Positions 34,650-43,811 of a stretch of 64,000 nt of DNA are shown piece by piece. This DNA is from Leucobacter sp. G161 (GTDB lineage: Bacteria > Actinomycetota > Actinomycetes > Actinomycetales > Microbacteriaceae), in contig NZ_LOHP01000002.1 of NCBI RefSeq assembly GCF_001482305.1, positions 1-64,000 on the forward strand, read 5' to 3'. Numbering within the stretch: position 1 is the stretch's first letter; each line of letters starts with the position of its first letter. The notes beneath the pieces are model-generated. The model ran no database searches, was not told where the DNA came from, and worked only from the letters and a program-made list of their open reading frames with translations. The position numbers and the translations under genes were made by a program.

Positions 34650-35143
34650 CGATCCACTCCGTATCCGTAGGTCTCCGCCGTGTGTGCTGCAGCGGGCGCC
34701 GCGGCACCGGTGCGGCTCGACGCGGCCGCCGCAGCGGGACTCGTGTCGCTGTTGAAGCGCACATCGCCCAGGGCTGCAATATCTCCGCCGACGCGGTTCA
34801 GCGTCTGCTCGGGCACCGGGTTGCCGCGTTTCACGAGTGTGAACCCGGCAAAGAGCGCTGCCGCTGCGAGCAGCAGCAGCCCCGCAGCCACGACAAGCGC
34901 TGCGAGCCACCATGGCCACACGAGCGCGAGCGCGGCGATCGCGGCGATCACCAGTGCCTGCAGCATGAAGAAGATGAAGAACAGGGCGACAACCACGCCA
35001 GCCGCACCGATGCCAGCTTTCTTCGCTGCGCCGATCGCTTCGCGCTTGGCGTTGTTGTATTCGACCTTCGCCAACGAGACAATCTGCTGCGGCAGTCTGG
35101 CCATCAGCTCGAAGGTGCCGGCCTCATCGCGTTTGCGGCTCAT
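34646..35143 (-). CDS. phage-holin-family (DUF1469-type) membrane protein
   Basis: A 165-aa protein with the DUF1469/Phage_holin_3_6 arrangement: an N-terminal amphipathic helix (FELMARLPQQIVSLAKVEYNN), two membrane helices (VVVALFFIFFMLQALVIAAI and AALVVAAGLLLLAAAALFAG) and an Ala-rich tail. Despite the name there is no phage context; such genes are native in actinobacteria. It overlaps its neighbours by four bases on both sides, so the three genes are one translationally coupled operon. Confidence 0.88.
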   Translation of the reverse strand: MSRKRDEAGTFELMARLPQQIVSLAKVEYNNAKREAIGAAKKAGIGAAGVVVALFFIFFMLQALVIAAIAALALVWPWWLAALVVAAGLLLLAAAALFAGFTLVKRGNPVPEQTLNRVGGDIAALGDVRFNSDTSPAAAAASSRTGAAAPAAAHTAETYGYGVDR

Positions 35144-35469
35144 GCCGAAGTCTCCTCCGTTGTGCCTTTCGGCGTCGAAGCAGTGGCCGATGCTGCCGAC
35201 TGCGACGCCCCGGTTGTGGTGTCTGGTGTGCGGTTCGGCTGGGTGACCGCAACAAACGCAGACTTTGCCGCCCGCGAGGCCGCCGCCTTCACGTCGTCGA
35301 CGCGGTCACCGACGGCGCCCTTGACGGAGCCGACGCCCTGCTGCACGAGCGGGGTTTCCCACACGGCAATTGCGCCACGCTTGATCTGCTCGTACCGAGC
35401 GCGCCCTGCACGAGTACCCAACACGTAGCCGAGTGCGGCTCCCAAAACGAAACCTACTTTGCCCCTCAT
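35140..35469 (-). CDS. YtxH-like membrane-anchored protein
   Basis: A 109-aa protein starting KVGFVLGAALGYVLGTRAGR, the glycine-zipper helix and AGRxRYEQI motif of YtxH-like proteins, followed by a helix-forming middle and a Ser/Thr-rich tail. It is the first gene of the mini-operon with the holin-family and DUF3618 genes. Function unknown, probably cell envelope or general stress as in the B. subtilis relative. Confidence 0.83.
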   Translation of the reverse strand: MRGKVGFVLGAALGYVLGTRAGRARYEQIKRGAIAVWETPLVQQGVGSVKGAVGDRVDDVKAAASRAAKSAFVAVTQPNRTPDTTTGASQSAASATASTPKGTTEETSA

Positions 35470-35579
35470 GTGGCGCCTCCCGACCGTATTGTTCCCAGCC
35501 TACTCTTTGCGGCCAGATCTGATACATTCCTGATTCGAAATATACAGCTTGTCCGGCGAGGCTATCAACGCCAGCTGAG

Positions 35580-36935
35580 CTATTTAGAGATCCCGGTCAG
35601 CTTTCGCCGTAGCCGGACAGCCTCGGTCCGCGCTTCTGCAAGCGCTTCGCCCAGCGCGGCGCCGTGCAGAGCTGCCCCGGCCACGATCATCGTGGGGAAG
35701 GCCTCCGCCCAGGCGGCGCGCGCTGCCGCCTGGGCGTCTCGCTCCGAAGCAGTCGCGTGTGCGGCAGCACTCGTGCGGACGACCGGCGGCGCCGCAGTGG
35801 CTGTCGCCCCTGCAGCTGCCAGCGCTTCCGCGACCGGGGCAGCCCCCTCGGCGCCAGTGGGCTTCGCTGGCCCGGAGAGACGCAGCACGGCGTCGCCACT
35901 GGCACTGCGTGTGACCCGAGCAGCCCACGTCTCAGAGGATTCGGAGTCGACGAGAAACAGCGCAGCCGTGGTGTCGGAAGCGGGTGGGGAGTCCGGGCCG
36001 GGCTCAATGCTCATTTCGACATATTCGCGCACGGCTCCGGGCCGCAAAGCGACGAGATGATCCACGATTCCCGAGGCGCCGTCGTGCTCGACGGTCGCAG
36101 AATCCGTGGGTGCTGGCTGGCCGACGATACGTGACACCTCGTCAAGACCGCCTACGATGCCGTCACAGTGATGCTGCTCACCCGTGTCATCGGTCACCGT
36201 CCACCCGTGTTCTGACGGCTCACACGAGACGACCGTTGCGGGGAACGGTTCCGCTCCGTACAGGCGTAGCCGCTCGAGGAGCAGGGCCGCGAGGCCGCGC
36301 CACCCGCTCTCGGGCTCGATCACGGTTTCACGTGCAACGTGTTCTTCACGCTGCTGCATGACGCCGCCGCTCAGCGACCCAGCACGTGTCAGGGCTGCGT
36401 TCAGCCCCGGCTCAACGCGGGCAACTTCAGCCTCATCAGTGCGGACGCCGAAGCGTTCGTAGACGATGGGTTCGACAAGCGTCGACCGTGCCGCCTTGCC
36501 CAGCCGGGAATCGACAAGCTTGCGGAGATTGTGTTCTTTACCGATCGTGAGCACGGGCTTGAGCCGGTCGAGGTAGGCCCGGAACGCGCCGCTACTCCCC
36601 AGCATCGCCATGCATTCCTTCGAGAGCGGAACGGCAGGGATGCCCCACACGCTCAGTTCGGGCACCGGCTTCCACGCGCCATCCCGTGCACGCAGCACCA
36701 CGCGTGGCTGCGTGACGACGCGCGGGTGTGCCCCGGGGGTAGCCGGTCCGCCAGCGGTGAGCGGCGCCTCGATCGCCTGCAGAAACCCCGAGATCTCTCC
36801 GCCTGGGTCACGCACCGGCTCGTGCGGAATGGTGACCGACGGCTCGGTGAACCACACCTTGATCCCAACCTCGGCAAGCTCGAGGGCTGCCGCGTAGGCC
36901 GCGAGGTCACCCCCGAGCAGTAGTACCTGGCTCAC
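35580..36935 (-). CDS. protoporphyrinogen-oxidase-like FAD-dependent protein, degenerate nucleotide motif
   Basis: A 451-aa amine-oxidase/HemY-like protein. The GTG at 36935 overlaps the CPBP protease stop as GTGA. The N-terminus reads VSQVLLLGGDLAAYAAALEL; the usual GxGxxG dinucleotide motif of this family is altered (Asp for the second and Ala for the third key Gly). The middle keeps the family feel (SRLGKAARSTLVEPIVYERFGV, GWRGLAALLLERL), and the C-terminus has PTMIVAGAALHGAALGEALAEAR, where HemY has the second FAD contact. FAD binding may therefore be weak or lost. A role in heme synthesis cannot be asserted. Confidence 0.7.
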   Translation of the reverse strand: MSQVLLLGGDLAAYAAALELAEVGIKVWFTEPSVTIPHEPVRDPGGEISGFLQAIEAPLTAGGPATPGAHPRVVTQPRVVLRARDGAWKPVPELSVWGIPAVPLSKECMAMLGSSGAFRAYLDRLKPVLTIGKEHNLRKLVDSRLGKAARSTLVEPIVYERFGVRTDEAEVARVEPGLNAALTRAGSLSGGVMQQREEHVARETVIEPESGWRGLAALLLERLRLYGAEPFPATVVSCEPSEHGWTVTDDTGEQHHCDGIVGGLDEVSRIVGQPAPTDSATVEHDGASGIVDHLVALRPGAVREYVEMSIEPGPDSPPASDTTAALFLVDSESSETWAARVTRSASGDAVLRLSGPAKPTGAEGAAPVAEALAAAGATATAAPPVVRTSAAAHATASERDAQAAARAAWAEAFPTMIVAGAALHGAALGEALAEARTEAVRLRRKLTGISK

Positions 36936-38110
36936 ACGCCACCTTGCCCGACGGGCGCAACGGGAACGGAGCGCCAAACCGTATCGATCCGCTCACGACC
37001 GTAGCCGTGCTTGCGGAAGATGCGCACGACGAGCCAGACAAACAGCGCGAGCCCCACTGCCTCACCGATGAGCGCTTCGGGTCCACCCGAGCTCTCCACC
37101 TGGCCGGTATCGCCGCTCATCCCCGCCGACATGAAGCCGAAGGCAGCAATGTTGTTGATGACGTGGATCGCGATCGCGGCTTCGAGGCCGCCGGTCTTCC
37201 ACGTCACCCACGCGGCAGTCAGCCCCATCAGGCCGACAGCGAGCAGACCCCAAATGTCATAGATGTGCATCATCGCGAATGCGAGCGTCGACAGTCCGAT
37301 CGCGAGCCACGGCGAACGCATCCACGAACCAAGGACCTGCAGGAACAGCCCGCGGAACACAACTTCTTCGGCCGCGGCCTGGAACGGGACGAGCAGCAAC
37401 GCGATCACAAATGACGCGAGGGCTGCGGTCGCATTGAAGTCTGCGCTCTCGGCAGCTAGCGGCTCGGTCGCGACGGTACCGGACAGGCCCTCCATCGCCA
37501 CTCCGATGAGGATCCCGATGCCGTTCATCACGATCACAGCGAGCACGGCAGCGCCGGTGGTGCGCAGCAGCAGCCCCCAGCGGATCCGGCCGGCGACCGA
37601 CCACACGCGGCCCGTCGGTCGGATGCCAAGCGCGAGCATCGCGAGCAGCACCGCGGGAATCATGAGCGCTACGCTTCCGAGCCCAAGCACGATCGACCAG
37701 GGGTGCTGCGTGTCGAGCACCGGAGCGATCTGTAGGAACAGCGCATCGTTGACGTAGTCCGGGTCAAACATGACCAGCAGCGGCATGAGCGCGAGCGAGA
37801 ACGCGATATTCATCGCAAAATAGATGGCGGCTGCGAGCAGCAGCACCACCAGCGGCTTCCACCACTCGTATTTGGGTGCGCCACGGTAGAGCCGGTGGTA
37901 TTCCAGCGGCTCAGTCTCGATCTGCTGAATCTGCTGCTGCGGTTGTACCCATGCCCACTGCTGCGGCACCCCCGGCCCGCCCGGAGCCTGGTGCTGCGCA
38001 GGCGGAACGGGTGCCCCCGGGGGAAGCGGCGCCGCTGGCGGAACCGGCTCCCCCGGAGGCTGCGAACCTCCGGCGGGTGGTGTGTAACCGTCGTTCGGGG
38101 GTTGCGTCAT
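36932..38110 (-). CDS. CPBP family intramembrane glutamic endopeptidase
   Basis: A 392-aa membrane protein. The first ~70 residues are Pro/Gln-rich and cytoplasmic; about eight membrane helices follow. The CPBP (CAAX protease and bacteriocin-processing) motifs are intact: EEVVFRGLF with the catalytic Glu pair, FAMMHIYD with His, and HVINNIAAF with His and Asn. Substrate unknown. It lies 12 bases downstream of glyS and is coupled to the oxidase-like gene by a GTGA overlap, so the three genes share a transcript. Confidence 0.9.
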   Translation of the reverse strand: MTQPPNDGYTPPAGGSQPPGEPVPPAAPLPPGAPVPPAQHQAPGGPGVPQQWAWVQPQQQIQQIETEPLEYHRLYRGAPKYEWWKPLVVLLLAAAIYFAMNIAFSLALMPLLVMFDPDYVNDALFLQIAPVLDTQHPWSIVLGLGSVALMIPAVLLAMLALGIRPTGRVWSVAGRIRWGLLLRTTGAAVLAVIVMNGIGILIGVAMEGLSGTVATEPLAAESADFNATAALASFVIALLLVPFQAAAEEVVFRGLFLQVLGSWMRSPWLAIGLSTLAFAMMHIYDIWGLLAVGLMGLTAAWVTWKTGGLEAAIAIHVINNIAAFGFMSAGMSGDTGQVESSGGPEALIGEAVGLALFVWLVVRIFRKHGYGRERIDTVWRSVPVAPVGQGGV

Positions 38111-38122
38111 CGTGCTCCCTGG

Positions 38123-39508
38123 TTATGCGCCGCGCAGGCGCTGTGCGAGGTAGGCGTGCAGTTCGGCGCGGGGCACGCGCTCCTGCTGCATGGTGTCGCG
38201 CTCACGAACCGTGACCGCGTCGTCGTCCAGCGAGTCGAAGTCGACCGTGACGCAGAACGGCGTACCGATCTCGTCCTGGCGACGGTAGCGTCGGCCGATC
38301 GCGCCCGAATCGTCGAAGTCGATGTTCCAGTCCTCGCGCAGCTCCTGCGCAATCTCGCGAGCGAGCGGCGAAAGCCGCTCGTTACGGCTGAGCGGGAGCA
38401 CCGCAGCCTTCACCGGTGCGAGACGCGGGTCGAGTGCGAGCAGCGTACGGGTGTCAGTGCCGCCCTTCGAGTTCGGCACCTCTTCCTCGCGGTACGAGTC
38501 GACGAGGAACGCCATGAGCGAGCGGGTAAGGCCCGCAGCCGGCTCAATCACGTACGGCATCCAGCGCTCGTTCTTCGTCTGGTCGAAGTAGCTGAGGTCC
38601 TTGCCGGAGTGCTCAGAGTGCGTGGTGAGGTCGAAGTTCGTGCGGTTCGCAATACCCTCGAGTTCGCCCCAGTCGCTGCCGGTGAATCCGAACTTGTACT
38701 CGATGTCGGCGGTGCGCTTCGAGTAGTGGGAGAGCTTCTCCTTCGGGTGGTCGTAGAAGCGCAGGTTCTCAGGATCGATGCCGAGGCCGACGTACCAATC
38801 CATGCGCTCCTTCATCCAGTACTCCTGCCACTCTTCGTCGGTGCCGGGCTCGACGAAGAATTCCATCTCCATCTGCTCGAACTCGCGGGTGCGGAAGATG
38901 AAGTTGCCCGGCGTGATCTCGTTGCGGAAGCTCTTGCCGATCTGGCCGATGCCGAACGGCGGCTTCATGCGAGCCGCCTGCAGCACGTTCGCGAAGTTCA
39001 CGAAGATGCCCTGCGCGGTCTCGGGGCGGAGGTAGTGGAGCCCTGCCTCGTCGTCGACGGGGCCGAGGTAGGTCTTGAGCAGGCCGGAGAAAGCGCGCGG
39101 CTCGGTGAACTGGCCGCGGGTGCCGCAGGCAACACAGACGATCTCGGAGAGGCCGTCCTTGGGCTCGCGGCCCTTCTTCTCTTCGAACTCTTCGATGAGG
39201 TGGTCTTCGCGGTAGCGCTTGTGGCACTGCAGGCACTCAACGAGCGGGTCGCTGAAGACCTCGACGTGGCCGGAGGCCTCCCACACACGCTTGGGCAGGA
39301 TGATGCTCGAGTCGATACCGACGACGTCGTCGCGACGCTGCACCATGGCCTTCCACCACTGACGTTTGATGTTCTCCTTGAGCGCGGTGCCGAGCGGTCC
39401 GTAGTCCCACGCGGAGCGCGATCCACCATAAATTTCACCCGCCTGGAAGACAAAGCCGCGGTGGCGGGCGAGAGAGATAACCTTATCGAGGCGGGACTGT
39501 TCAGCCAT
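38123..39508 (-). CDS. glyS: glycyl-tRNA synthetase (dimeric type)
   Basis: Class II synthetase charging tRNA-Gly. The ATG at 39508 gives 461 aa, the size of the actinobacterial alpha2 enzyme. Motifs in order: [20 protein letters not shown], the [12 protein letters not shown] motif region, motif 2 [15 protein letters not shown] with [15 protein letters not shown], and motif 3 [15 protein letters not shown] zinc-binding segment is visible ([12 protein letters not shown] and VCVACGTRG). An upstream in-frame extension to 39751 has no family match. Confidence 0.96.
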   Translation of the reverse strand: MAEQSRLDKVISLARHRGFVFQAGEIYGGSRSAWDYGPLGTALKENIKRQWWKAMVQRRDDVVGIDSSIILPKRVWEASGHVEVFSDPLVECLQCHKRYREDHLIEEFEEKKGREPKDGLSEIVCVACGTRGQFTEPRAFSGLLKTYLGPVDDEAGLHYLRPETAQGIFVNFANVLQAARMKPPFGIGQIGKSFRNEITPGNFIFRTREFEQMEMEFFVEPGTDEEWQEYWMKERMDWYVGLGIDPENLRFYDHPKEKLSHYSKRTADIEYKFGFTGSDWGELEGIANRTNFDLTTHSEHSGKDLSYFDQTKNERWMPYVIEPAAGLTRSLMAFLVDSYREEEVPNSKGGTDTRTLLALDPRLAPVKAAVLPLSRNERLSPLAREIAQELREDWNIDFDDSGAIGRRYRRQDEIGTPFCVTVDFDSLDDDAVTVRERDTMQQERVPRAELHAYLAQRLRGA

Positions 39509-39593
39509 TGTGAATTTCACTCCAAGGGGCAGACGGGGATCTTGGTTGCTGCCGGGCGCGCGGGCGCGCACCGACCATGTAAGCCTATCTTGC

Positions 39594-40214
39594 TCACGCT
39601 GAGGGATCCCGAACGTCACTCCGCCTGTTGCGCAGGCCCTCGATGAGCGCCCCGAACCCCAGTTCGAACGCGGCCACCGCGCTCGCACGCCGCCCCGCCT
39701 CACCGGACAGGCCCGCGTGGAGGGCTGCGAGGTCAGCCGGCAAGGATGCAACGCTCAACAGGCCCTCGGGCGCGACGAGGTCAAGTGCGGATCCCAACAC
39801 AAATGCCTCGACCGTGCGCATCGCGGCCACGGCGTCGCCCGGGGCCCAGCCTCCGCGTATCAGCGCAGCAATCACCGACTCGTACATTCGCAGGGTGGAG
39901 TGGTCCGTAATCATCGTCGTCGCCATGAGCGGAATGCTGTTCGGGTAGGCAGAGAACGCGGCAAGGTAGGAACGCCCCCAGGCGGCGAGCGCCTCGGGCC
40001 ACGGGGCTGATTCGAAGGGGCTCACGTCGATCCCCTCGACAATGAGCGCCCGCATTTCCTCGATGACGGCCTGCCTCCCGCTGACGTGGTTGTACAGAGA
40101 GGAGGGCCGGCGCTGCACCCGGTCCGCGAGCTGCCGCATCGTGAGTGAGTGACGCCCCTGCTCCTCGACGAGGTCGAGCGCTGCACGCGCGAGCTCTCGG
40201 CGATTCAGTCTCAT
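39594..40214 (-). CDS. TetR family regulator
   Basis: From the ATG at 40214 the protein is 206 aa. The N-terminal HTH is clear: [40 protein letters not shown]. The C-terminal ligand domain resembles the TetR_C type ([18 protein letters not shown]). It is divergent from an APC permease gene, and the 166-base gap holds two palindromes suited to TetR binding, so it probably represses the permease and itself. Confidence 0.9.
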   Translation of the reverse strand: MRLNRRELARAALDLVEEQGRHSLTMRQLADRVQRRPSSLYNHVSGRQAVIEEMRALIVEGIDVSPFESAPWPEALAAWGRSYLAAFSAYPNSIPLMATTMITDHSTLRMYESVIAALIRGGWAPGDAVAAMRTVEAFVLGSALDLVAPEGLLSVASLPADLAALHAGLSGEAGRRASAVAAFELGFGALIEGLRNRRSDVRDPSA

Positions 40215-40268
40215 GTCCCGGACGCCCTCCCGCCAGGGCGCCTGCGACCCGGCTCTTGACACCGCAAT

Positions 40269-40312
40269 TTCACACTATTACATTACAAGTGTAAATCACG
40301 AACAATGTTCGT
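40269..40312. promoter_or_regulatory. palindromes between tetR and the APC permease
   Basis: TTACA-N2-TGTAA (40283-40294) lies inside a wider TTCACACT/AGTGTAAA pair (40269-40276 and 40288-40295). A second palindrome ACGAACA-A-TGTTCGT lies at 40298-40312. Both have typical TetR-operator form. Confidence 0.65.
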
Positions 40313-40380
40313 TCGTCCCGTATTTCCCGCCGCCGGGACAGCCAAGGCTCACCCGGTGCAGAACCGAGCAAGGGGTCACG

Positions 40381-41775
40381 ATGGCAGAGCAGCACGCGAG
40401 CACCGGATCCCCGTGGTCAACGGGGACCCCCACGATCGGCGGCCCGGCCACCCCTCAGCTTCGCCGGGTACTCGGGGTGCCCTCACTGGTGCTCTTCGGC
40501 CTGGTGTACATGGTTCCGCTCACGCTCTTCACGACATACGGGATCGTCACGCAGCTCACCGGCGGTCGGCTTCCTCTCGCATACCTCGTCACCCTCGTCG
40601 TCATGCTGTTCACCGCACGCTCCTACGGGCTCATGGCACGAGCCTTCCCATACGCGGGCTCCGCATATACCTACTCACAGCGCAGTTTCGGCCCGGGGAT
40701 TGGTTTCATGGCGGGCTGGGCGCTCATGCTCGACTACCTGTTCCTCCCAATGATCAACTACCTGGTGATCGGGATTTACCTGAATGCCGCGTTCCCCACC
40801 GTTCCGAACTGGGTGTTCATCGTGCTCGCGATCGCGGCAGTCACCGTGCTCAACACCGTCGGCATCGTGTCAGTGAGCCGCACGAACACCGTCATCATCG
40901 CGGTGCAGGCCATCTTCATTGTCGTGTTTGTTGCGCTCGCGATCGTCGCCATCAACGGCGCTGGCCCTGGCGAGGTCGACCTTACTGCTCCGTTCGTCGG
41001 CACTGGCGACAGCGAGGGTTTCAGCCCTGTGCTGGCGGGTGCGGCGATCCTGTGTCTGTCATTTCTCGGCTTCGACTCGGTGTCGACGCTCGCGGAAGAA
41101 ACGCGCGAGCCGCAGCGGGCGCTCCCCCGGGCGATCACGCTCGTCACCGTACTCGCCGGGATCCTCTTCGTCTGCCTCGCCTACGTCTCGCACCTCTCCT
41201 ACCCAAGCCACGCGTTCGCCGACCCCGACAGCGCCGCTCTCGATGTCATGACCAGCGTCGGCGGCCAGTTCCTGGCAGTCTTTTTCACCGCGGCCTACGT
41301 CGCAGGCGCTTCCGGTTCTGCGCTCGCTTCGCAGGCGTCAGCCGCGCGGATCCTCTTCGCGATGGGCCGCGACGGCGTCCTGCCCAGGCGGGTGTTTGGG
41401 CGCCTGAGCGCCCGCTTTCGCACCCCGGTGACCGCCATCCTCATCGTCTCAGTGATCTCACTGCTGTCGGTCGTTGTGGATCTCGGGCTGCTCTCTGAAA
41501 CCGTGAGCTTTGGGGCGCTGGTGGCATTCTCCGCCGTCAACCTGTCGGTCATCAAACACTATTTCGTGGACCGCGGCCGTCGCAGCGGCGCCGACAGCGT
41601 CCGCTTCCTCGTGCTGCCACTGATCGGCTTCGGCCTGACGGTCTGGCTGTGGACGAGCCTGTCGAGCACGGCCCTCACCATTGGGCTCATCTGGCTCGCA
41701 GTGGGCATGGTCTGGCTGGTGTGGCTTACCCGCGGATTCCGCAGGCGCACACCAATGCTCGACCTCAGCGAGTAG
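40381..41775 (+). CDS. APC family amino acid permease
   Basis: The ATG at 40381, preceded by AAGGGG, gives 464 aa with about twelve membrane helices. The first helix has LVLFGLVYMVPLTLFTTYG and the family segment YAGSAYTYSQRSFGPGIGF; later GFDSVSTLAEETREPQRALP matches the APC loop between helices 6 and 7. The substrate is an amino acid or amine but cannot be specified. Control by the divergent TetR gene is likely. Confidence 0.92.
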   Translation: MAEQHASTGSPWSTGTPTIGGPATPQLRRVLGVPSLVLFGLVYMVPLTLFTTYGIVTQLTGGRLPLAYLVTLVVMLFTARSYGLMARAFPYAGSAYTYSQRSFGPGIGFMAGWALMLDYLFLPMINYLVIGIYLNAAFPTVPNWVFIVLAIAAVTVLNTVGIVSVSRTNTVIIAVQAIFIVVFVALAIVAINGAGPGEVDLTAPFVGTGDSEGFSPVLAGAAILCLSFLGFDSVSTLAEETREPQRALPRAITLVTVLAGILFVCLAYVSHLSYPSHAFADPDSAALDVMTSVGGQFLAVFFTAAYVAGASGSALASQASAARILFAMGRDGVLPRRVFGRLSARFRTPVTAILIVSVISLLSVVVDLGLLSETVSFGALVAFSAVNLSVIKHYFVDRGRRSGADSVRFLVLPLIGFGLTVWLWTSLSSTALTIGLIWLAVGMVWLVWLTRGFRRRTPMLDLSE

Positions 41776-41806
41776 CTCGGGGCGGTGTACACCCGCTGCC
41801 GCCCGA

Positions 41807-42751
41807 CTATTCGGTCCACTCCCCGACCACAGTGTTTTCGGGGTGTTGGCCCGCGCGGAGCCGCTCGATCTGTCGGCGGATGAGATCCACCATGCGCGGC
41901 AGCATCGCGCTCGAGTCGCCACCGGCGTGCGGAGTGATGAGGGCGTTCGGTAACGACCACAACGGGTGATCCGCTGGGAGCGGCTCGGGGGCGGTGACGT
42001 CCAGCGCCGCACGGAGCCTCCCGGCGGTGAGCTCGGCGACAAGCGCATCCGTGTCGATGAGTGGCCCGCGGCCAACGTTCACCACCAGTGCACCGTCCGG
42101 GAGCGCTGCGAGCGCTGCCGCGTCAAACAGGCCCTTCGTCTCCGGACTCAGCGGGAGGCCCAGAATGAGCACCTCGGCCTCGGGCAACAGCTCGTGCAGC
42201 TCACCGAGGCCGTGCACGTGCACGAGCTCGCCTGCAAGATTCAGCTCATCACGGGCGGTGCGGGCAAGTCGAGTGATGTGCGTCTCGAAGCCGGCGAGCC
42301 GCGCCTCGATGGCCTTGCCGACGCCGCCGAAACCGACGAGCAACACCCTGCGATCCGCGAGGCTCGGGAATGACACCAGATCCCACTTGCCCTCGAGACC
42401 GTCGCGGATGAACCGGGGCAGGCCGCGCTGCGCTGCGAGGGTCAGCCCGACCGCGAGCTCAGCGGTCGACGCTTCGTGCACCGTCGTCGCGTTCGCGAGA
42501 ACAAAGCGGCTCGGCAAATACTTGTCGACCCCGTTGTACCCGATCGACTGCCACTGCACGAGACGCGCCTCGACGGCATCAAGGTTCGCGAGCATGCGGG
42601 CGCTCCCCCAATACGGCGGCACCACAATGTCGAAACGTTCGCGGGGCGCAGGAGTGTCAAGATCCCATTCGACGATGTCCACACCGTCGATCTCTCCAAT
42701 CGCCTCTCGCAATCCCGGGTCGGTCGGCAGTGACAAAACGAAATCGCTCAT
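41807..42751 (-). CDS. D-isomer-specific 2-hydroxyacid dehydrogenase
   Basis: A 314-aa NAD(P)-dependent dehydrogenase. The Rossmann loop is VLLVGFGGVGKAIEARL; the catalytic residues are visible as Arg in VNVGRGPLID, Glu in TAPEPLPADHPLW and His in ITPHAGG. The substrate is an unidentified 2-ketoacid or 2-hydroxyacid. The ATG lies six bases after TAGTAT on the minus strand (42763-42758), so it is predicted leaderless. It is convergent with the APC permease. Confidence 0.93.
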   Translation of the reverse strand: MSDFVLSLPTDPGLREAIGEIDGVDIVEWDLDTPAPRERFDIVVPPYWGSARMLANLDAVEARLVQWQSIGYNGVDKYLPSRFVLANATTVHEASTAELAVGLTLAAQRGLPRFIRDGLEGKWDLVSFPSLADRRVLLVGFGGVGKAIEARLAGFETHITRLARTARDELNLAGELVHVHGLGELHELLPEAEVLILGLPLSPETKGLFDAAALAALPDGALVVNVGRGPLIDTDALVAELTAGRLRAALDVTAPEPLPADHPLWSLPNALITPHAGGDSSAMLPRMVDLIRRQIERLRAGQHPENTVVGEWTE

Positions 42752-42817
42752 GCCCCAATACTAAGGGGATGCGATGGGCGGCACGCCAGCTGCCTCGGGA
42801 CTGACCGGGGGCCCGTT

Positions 42818-43771
42818 TCAGGCGCCGAGGACGCGCCGAAGCTCCTGCGCGAAACGCTCGATCGTTGCTGCCGACTGGCGCTGCGCCGCGGAAGACTCGG
42901 TCGGCCTATTGAGGTAGCCGTGAACGGTGTCGGGCTCGATCGCCTCTGTCACGGGCACTCCTGCCGAGCGGAGTTGCTCGGCGAACTCCTCGCCCGAGGC
43001 GCGCAGCTCGTCAGCGTCCGCGTGCACCATGATTGTCGGAGGCAGCTGCCCGAGCTGCTCAGCCGACAGCTCCCCTGCGACACGAAGCCCCGCGATATCC
43101 TCGCCCAAATAGAAGTCGTACATCTCAGCGATGCGATCGGCCCGGAAACGGCGGGCCTCGGGAAGCGCCGCCGCGGCGTCAGCAATCCGGGGGTCCGCGC
43201 GCTGCACCCGGTGCAGCGTCGGATATTCGAGGAGCAGCGCTTCGGCGGCTCGCTCCGGGTGCGCCTCGTGCTGATCGAGCGTCGCGAGCACCGCGAGGTG
43301 AGCACCCGCGCTCGCCCCGCCAGCGACGAGCGGCCCCGCATACTCAGCGCCAGCCCATGCCAACACGGCAGCCACGTCGTTCGACGGCGCCGGTGCCTTC
43401 ACGCTCTCACTCGCAAGCACGTAGTCGACCGAGATCACCCGGATGCCGGCCTCGGCGAAGCTGCGCGAGACCCAGTCGGCTTCGGGCCAGTCCAGGGTGC
43501 CGCGAATGAACGATCCACCGTGTGCCCACACGAGCGTCGCCCAGGGATCGACCCCCTCCGCCGGTTCGTAGCTGCGGACTGGCACCGCCACGGATCCCAC
43601 CCGGTTTGGCACCGCGGCCGGCGCGACACCGGGACGCGGCACCGTGAACGATGCGACCCGTAGTTCTCCAGCCACCAGCTCTTCCCCCTCAGCTTCGGTT
43701 GCCACGCATCCGGGAAGTGCCAGCAGCGCTCCCGCTGCGAGGAGCGGTGCCCACACGAAAGGATGCCGCAT
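42818..43771 (-). CDS. lipoprotein alpha/beta-hydrolase (esterase)
   Basis: The ATG at 43771 gives 317 aa with a lipoprotein signal (LLALPGC). The alpha/beta-hydrolase_3 features are present: the oxyanion HGGSF motif, nucleophile elbow GGASAGAH, VHADADEL with the acid and DTVHGY with the His. It is an extracytoplasmic esterase or lipase of the HSL type. TATACT lies six bases upstream on the minus strand, so it is predicted leaderless. It is divergent from another hydrolase gene 40 bases away. Confidence 0.9.
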   Translation of the reverse strand: MRHPFVWAPLLAAGALLALPGCVATEAEGEELVAGELRVASFTVPRPGVAPAAVPNRVGSVAVPVRSYEPAEGVDPWATLVWAHGGSFIRGTLDWPEADWVSRSFAEAGIRVISVDYVLASESVKAPAPSNDVAAVLAWAGAEYAGPLVAGGASAGAHLAVLATLDQHEAHPERAAEALLLEYPTLHRVQRADPRIADAAAALPEARRFRADRIAEMYDFYLGEDIAGLRVAGELSAEQLGQLPPTIMVHADADELRASGEEFAEQLRSAGVPVTEAIEPDTVHGYLNRPTESSAAQRQSAATIERFAQELRRVLGA

Positions 43772-43811
43772 TGGCCCAGTATATTTGCGCCCGGTGCGCA
43801 ACAATGGAGGC

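Noticed and set aside
34646-35469. Prophage remnant suggested by the holin-family gene
   Set aside because: DUF1469-type proteins with YtxH-like and DUF3618 partners are native actinobacterial envelope operons; no other phage gene is near.
37895-39646. 583-codon plus-strand frame opposite glyS
   Set aside because: Val/Glu/Leu-rich shadow; glycyl-tRNA synthetase motifs are on the minus strand.
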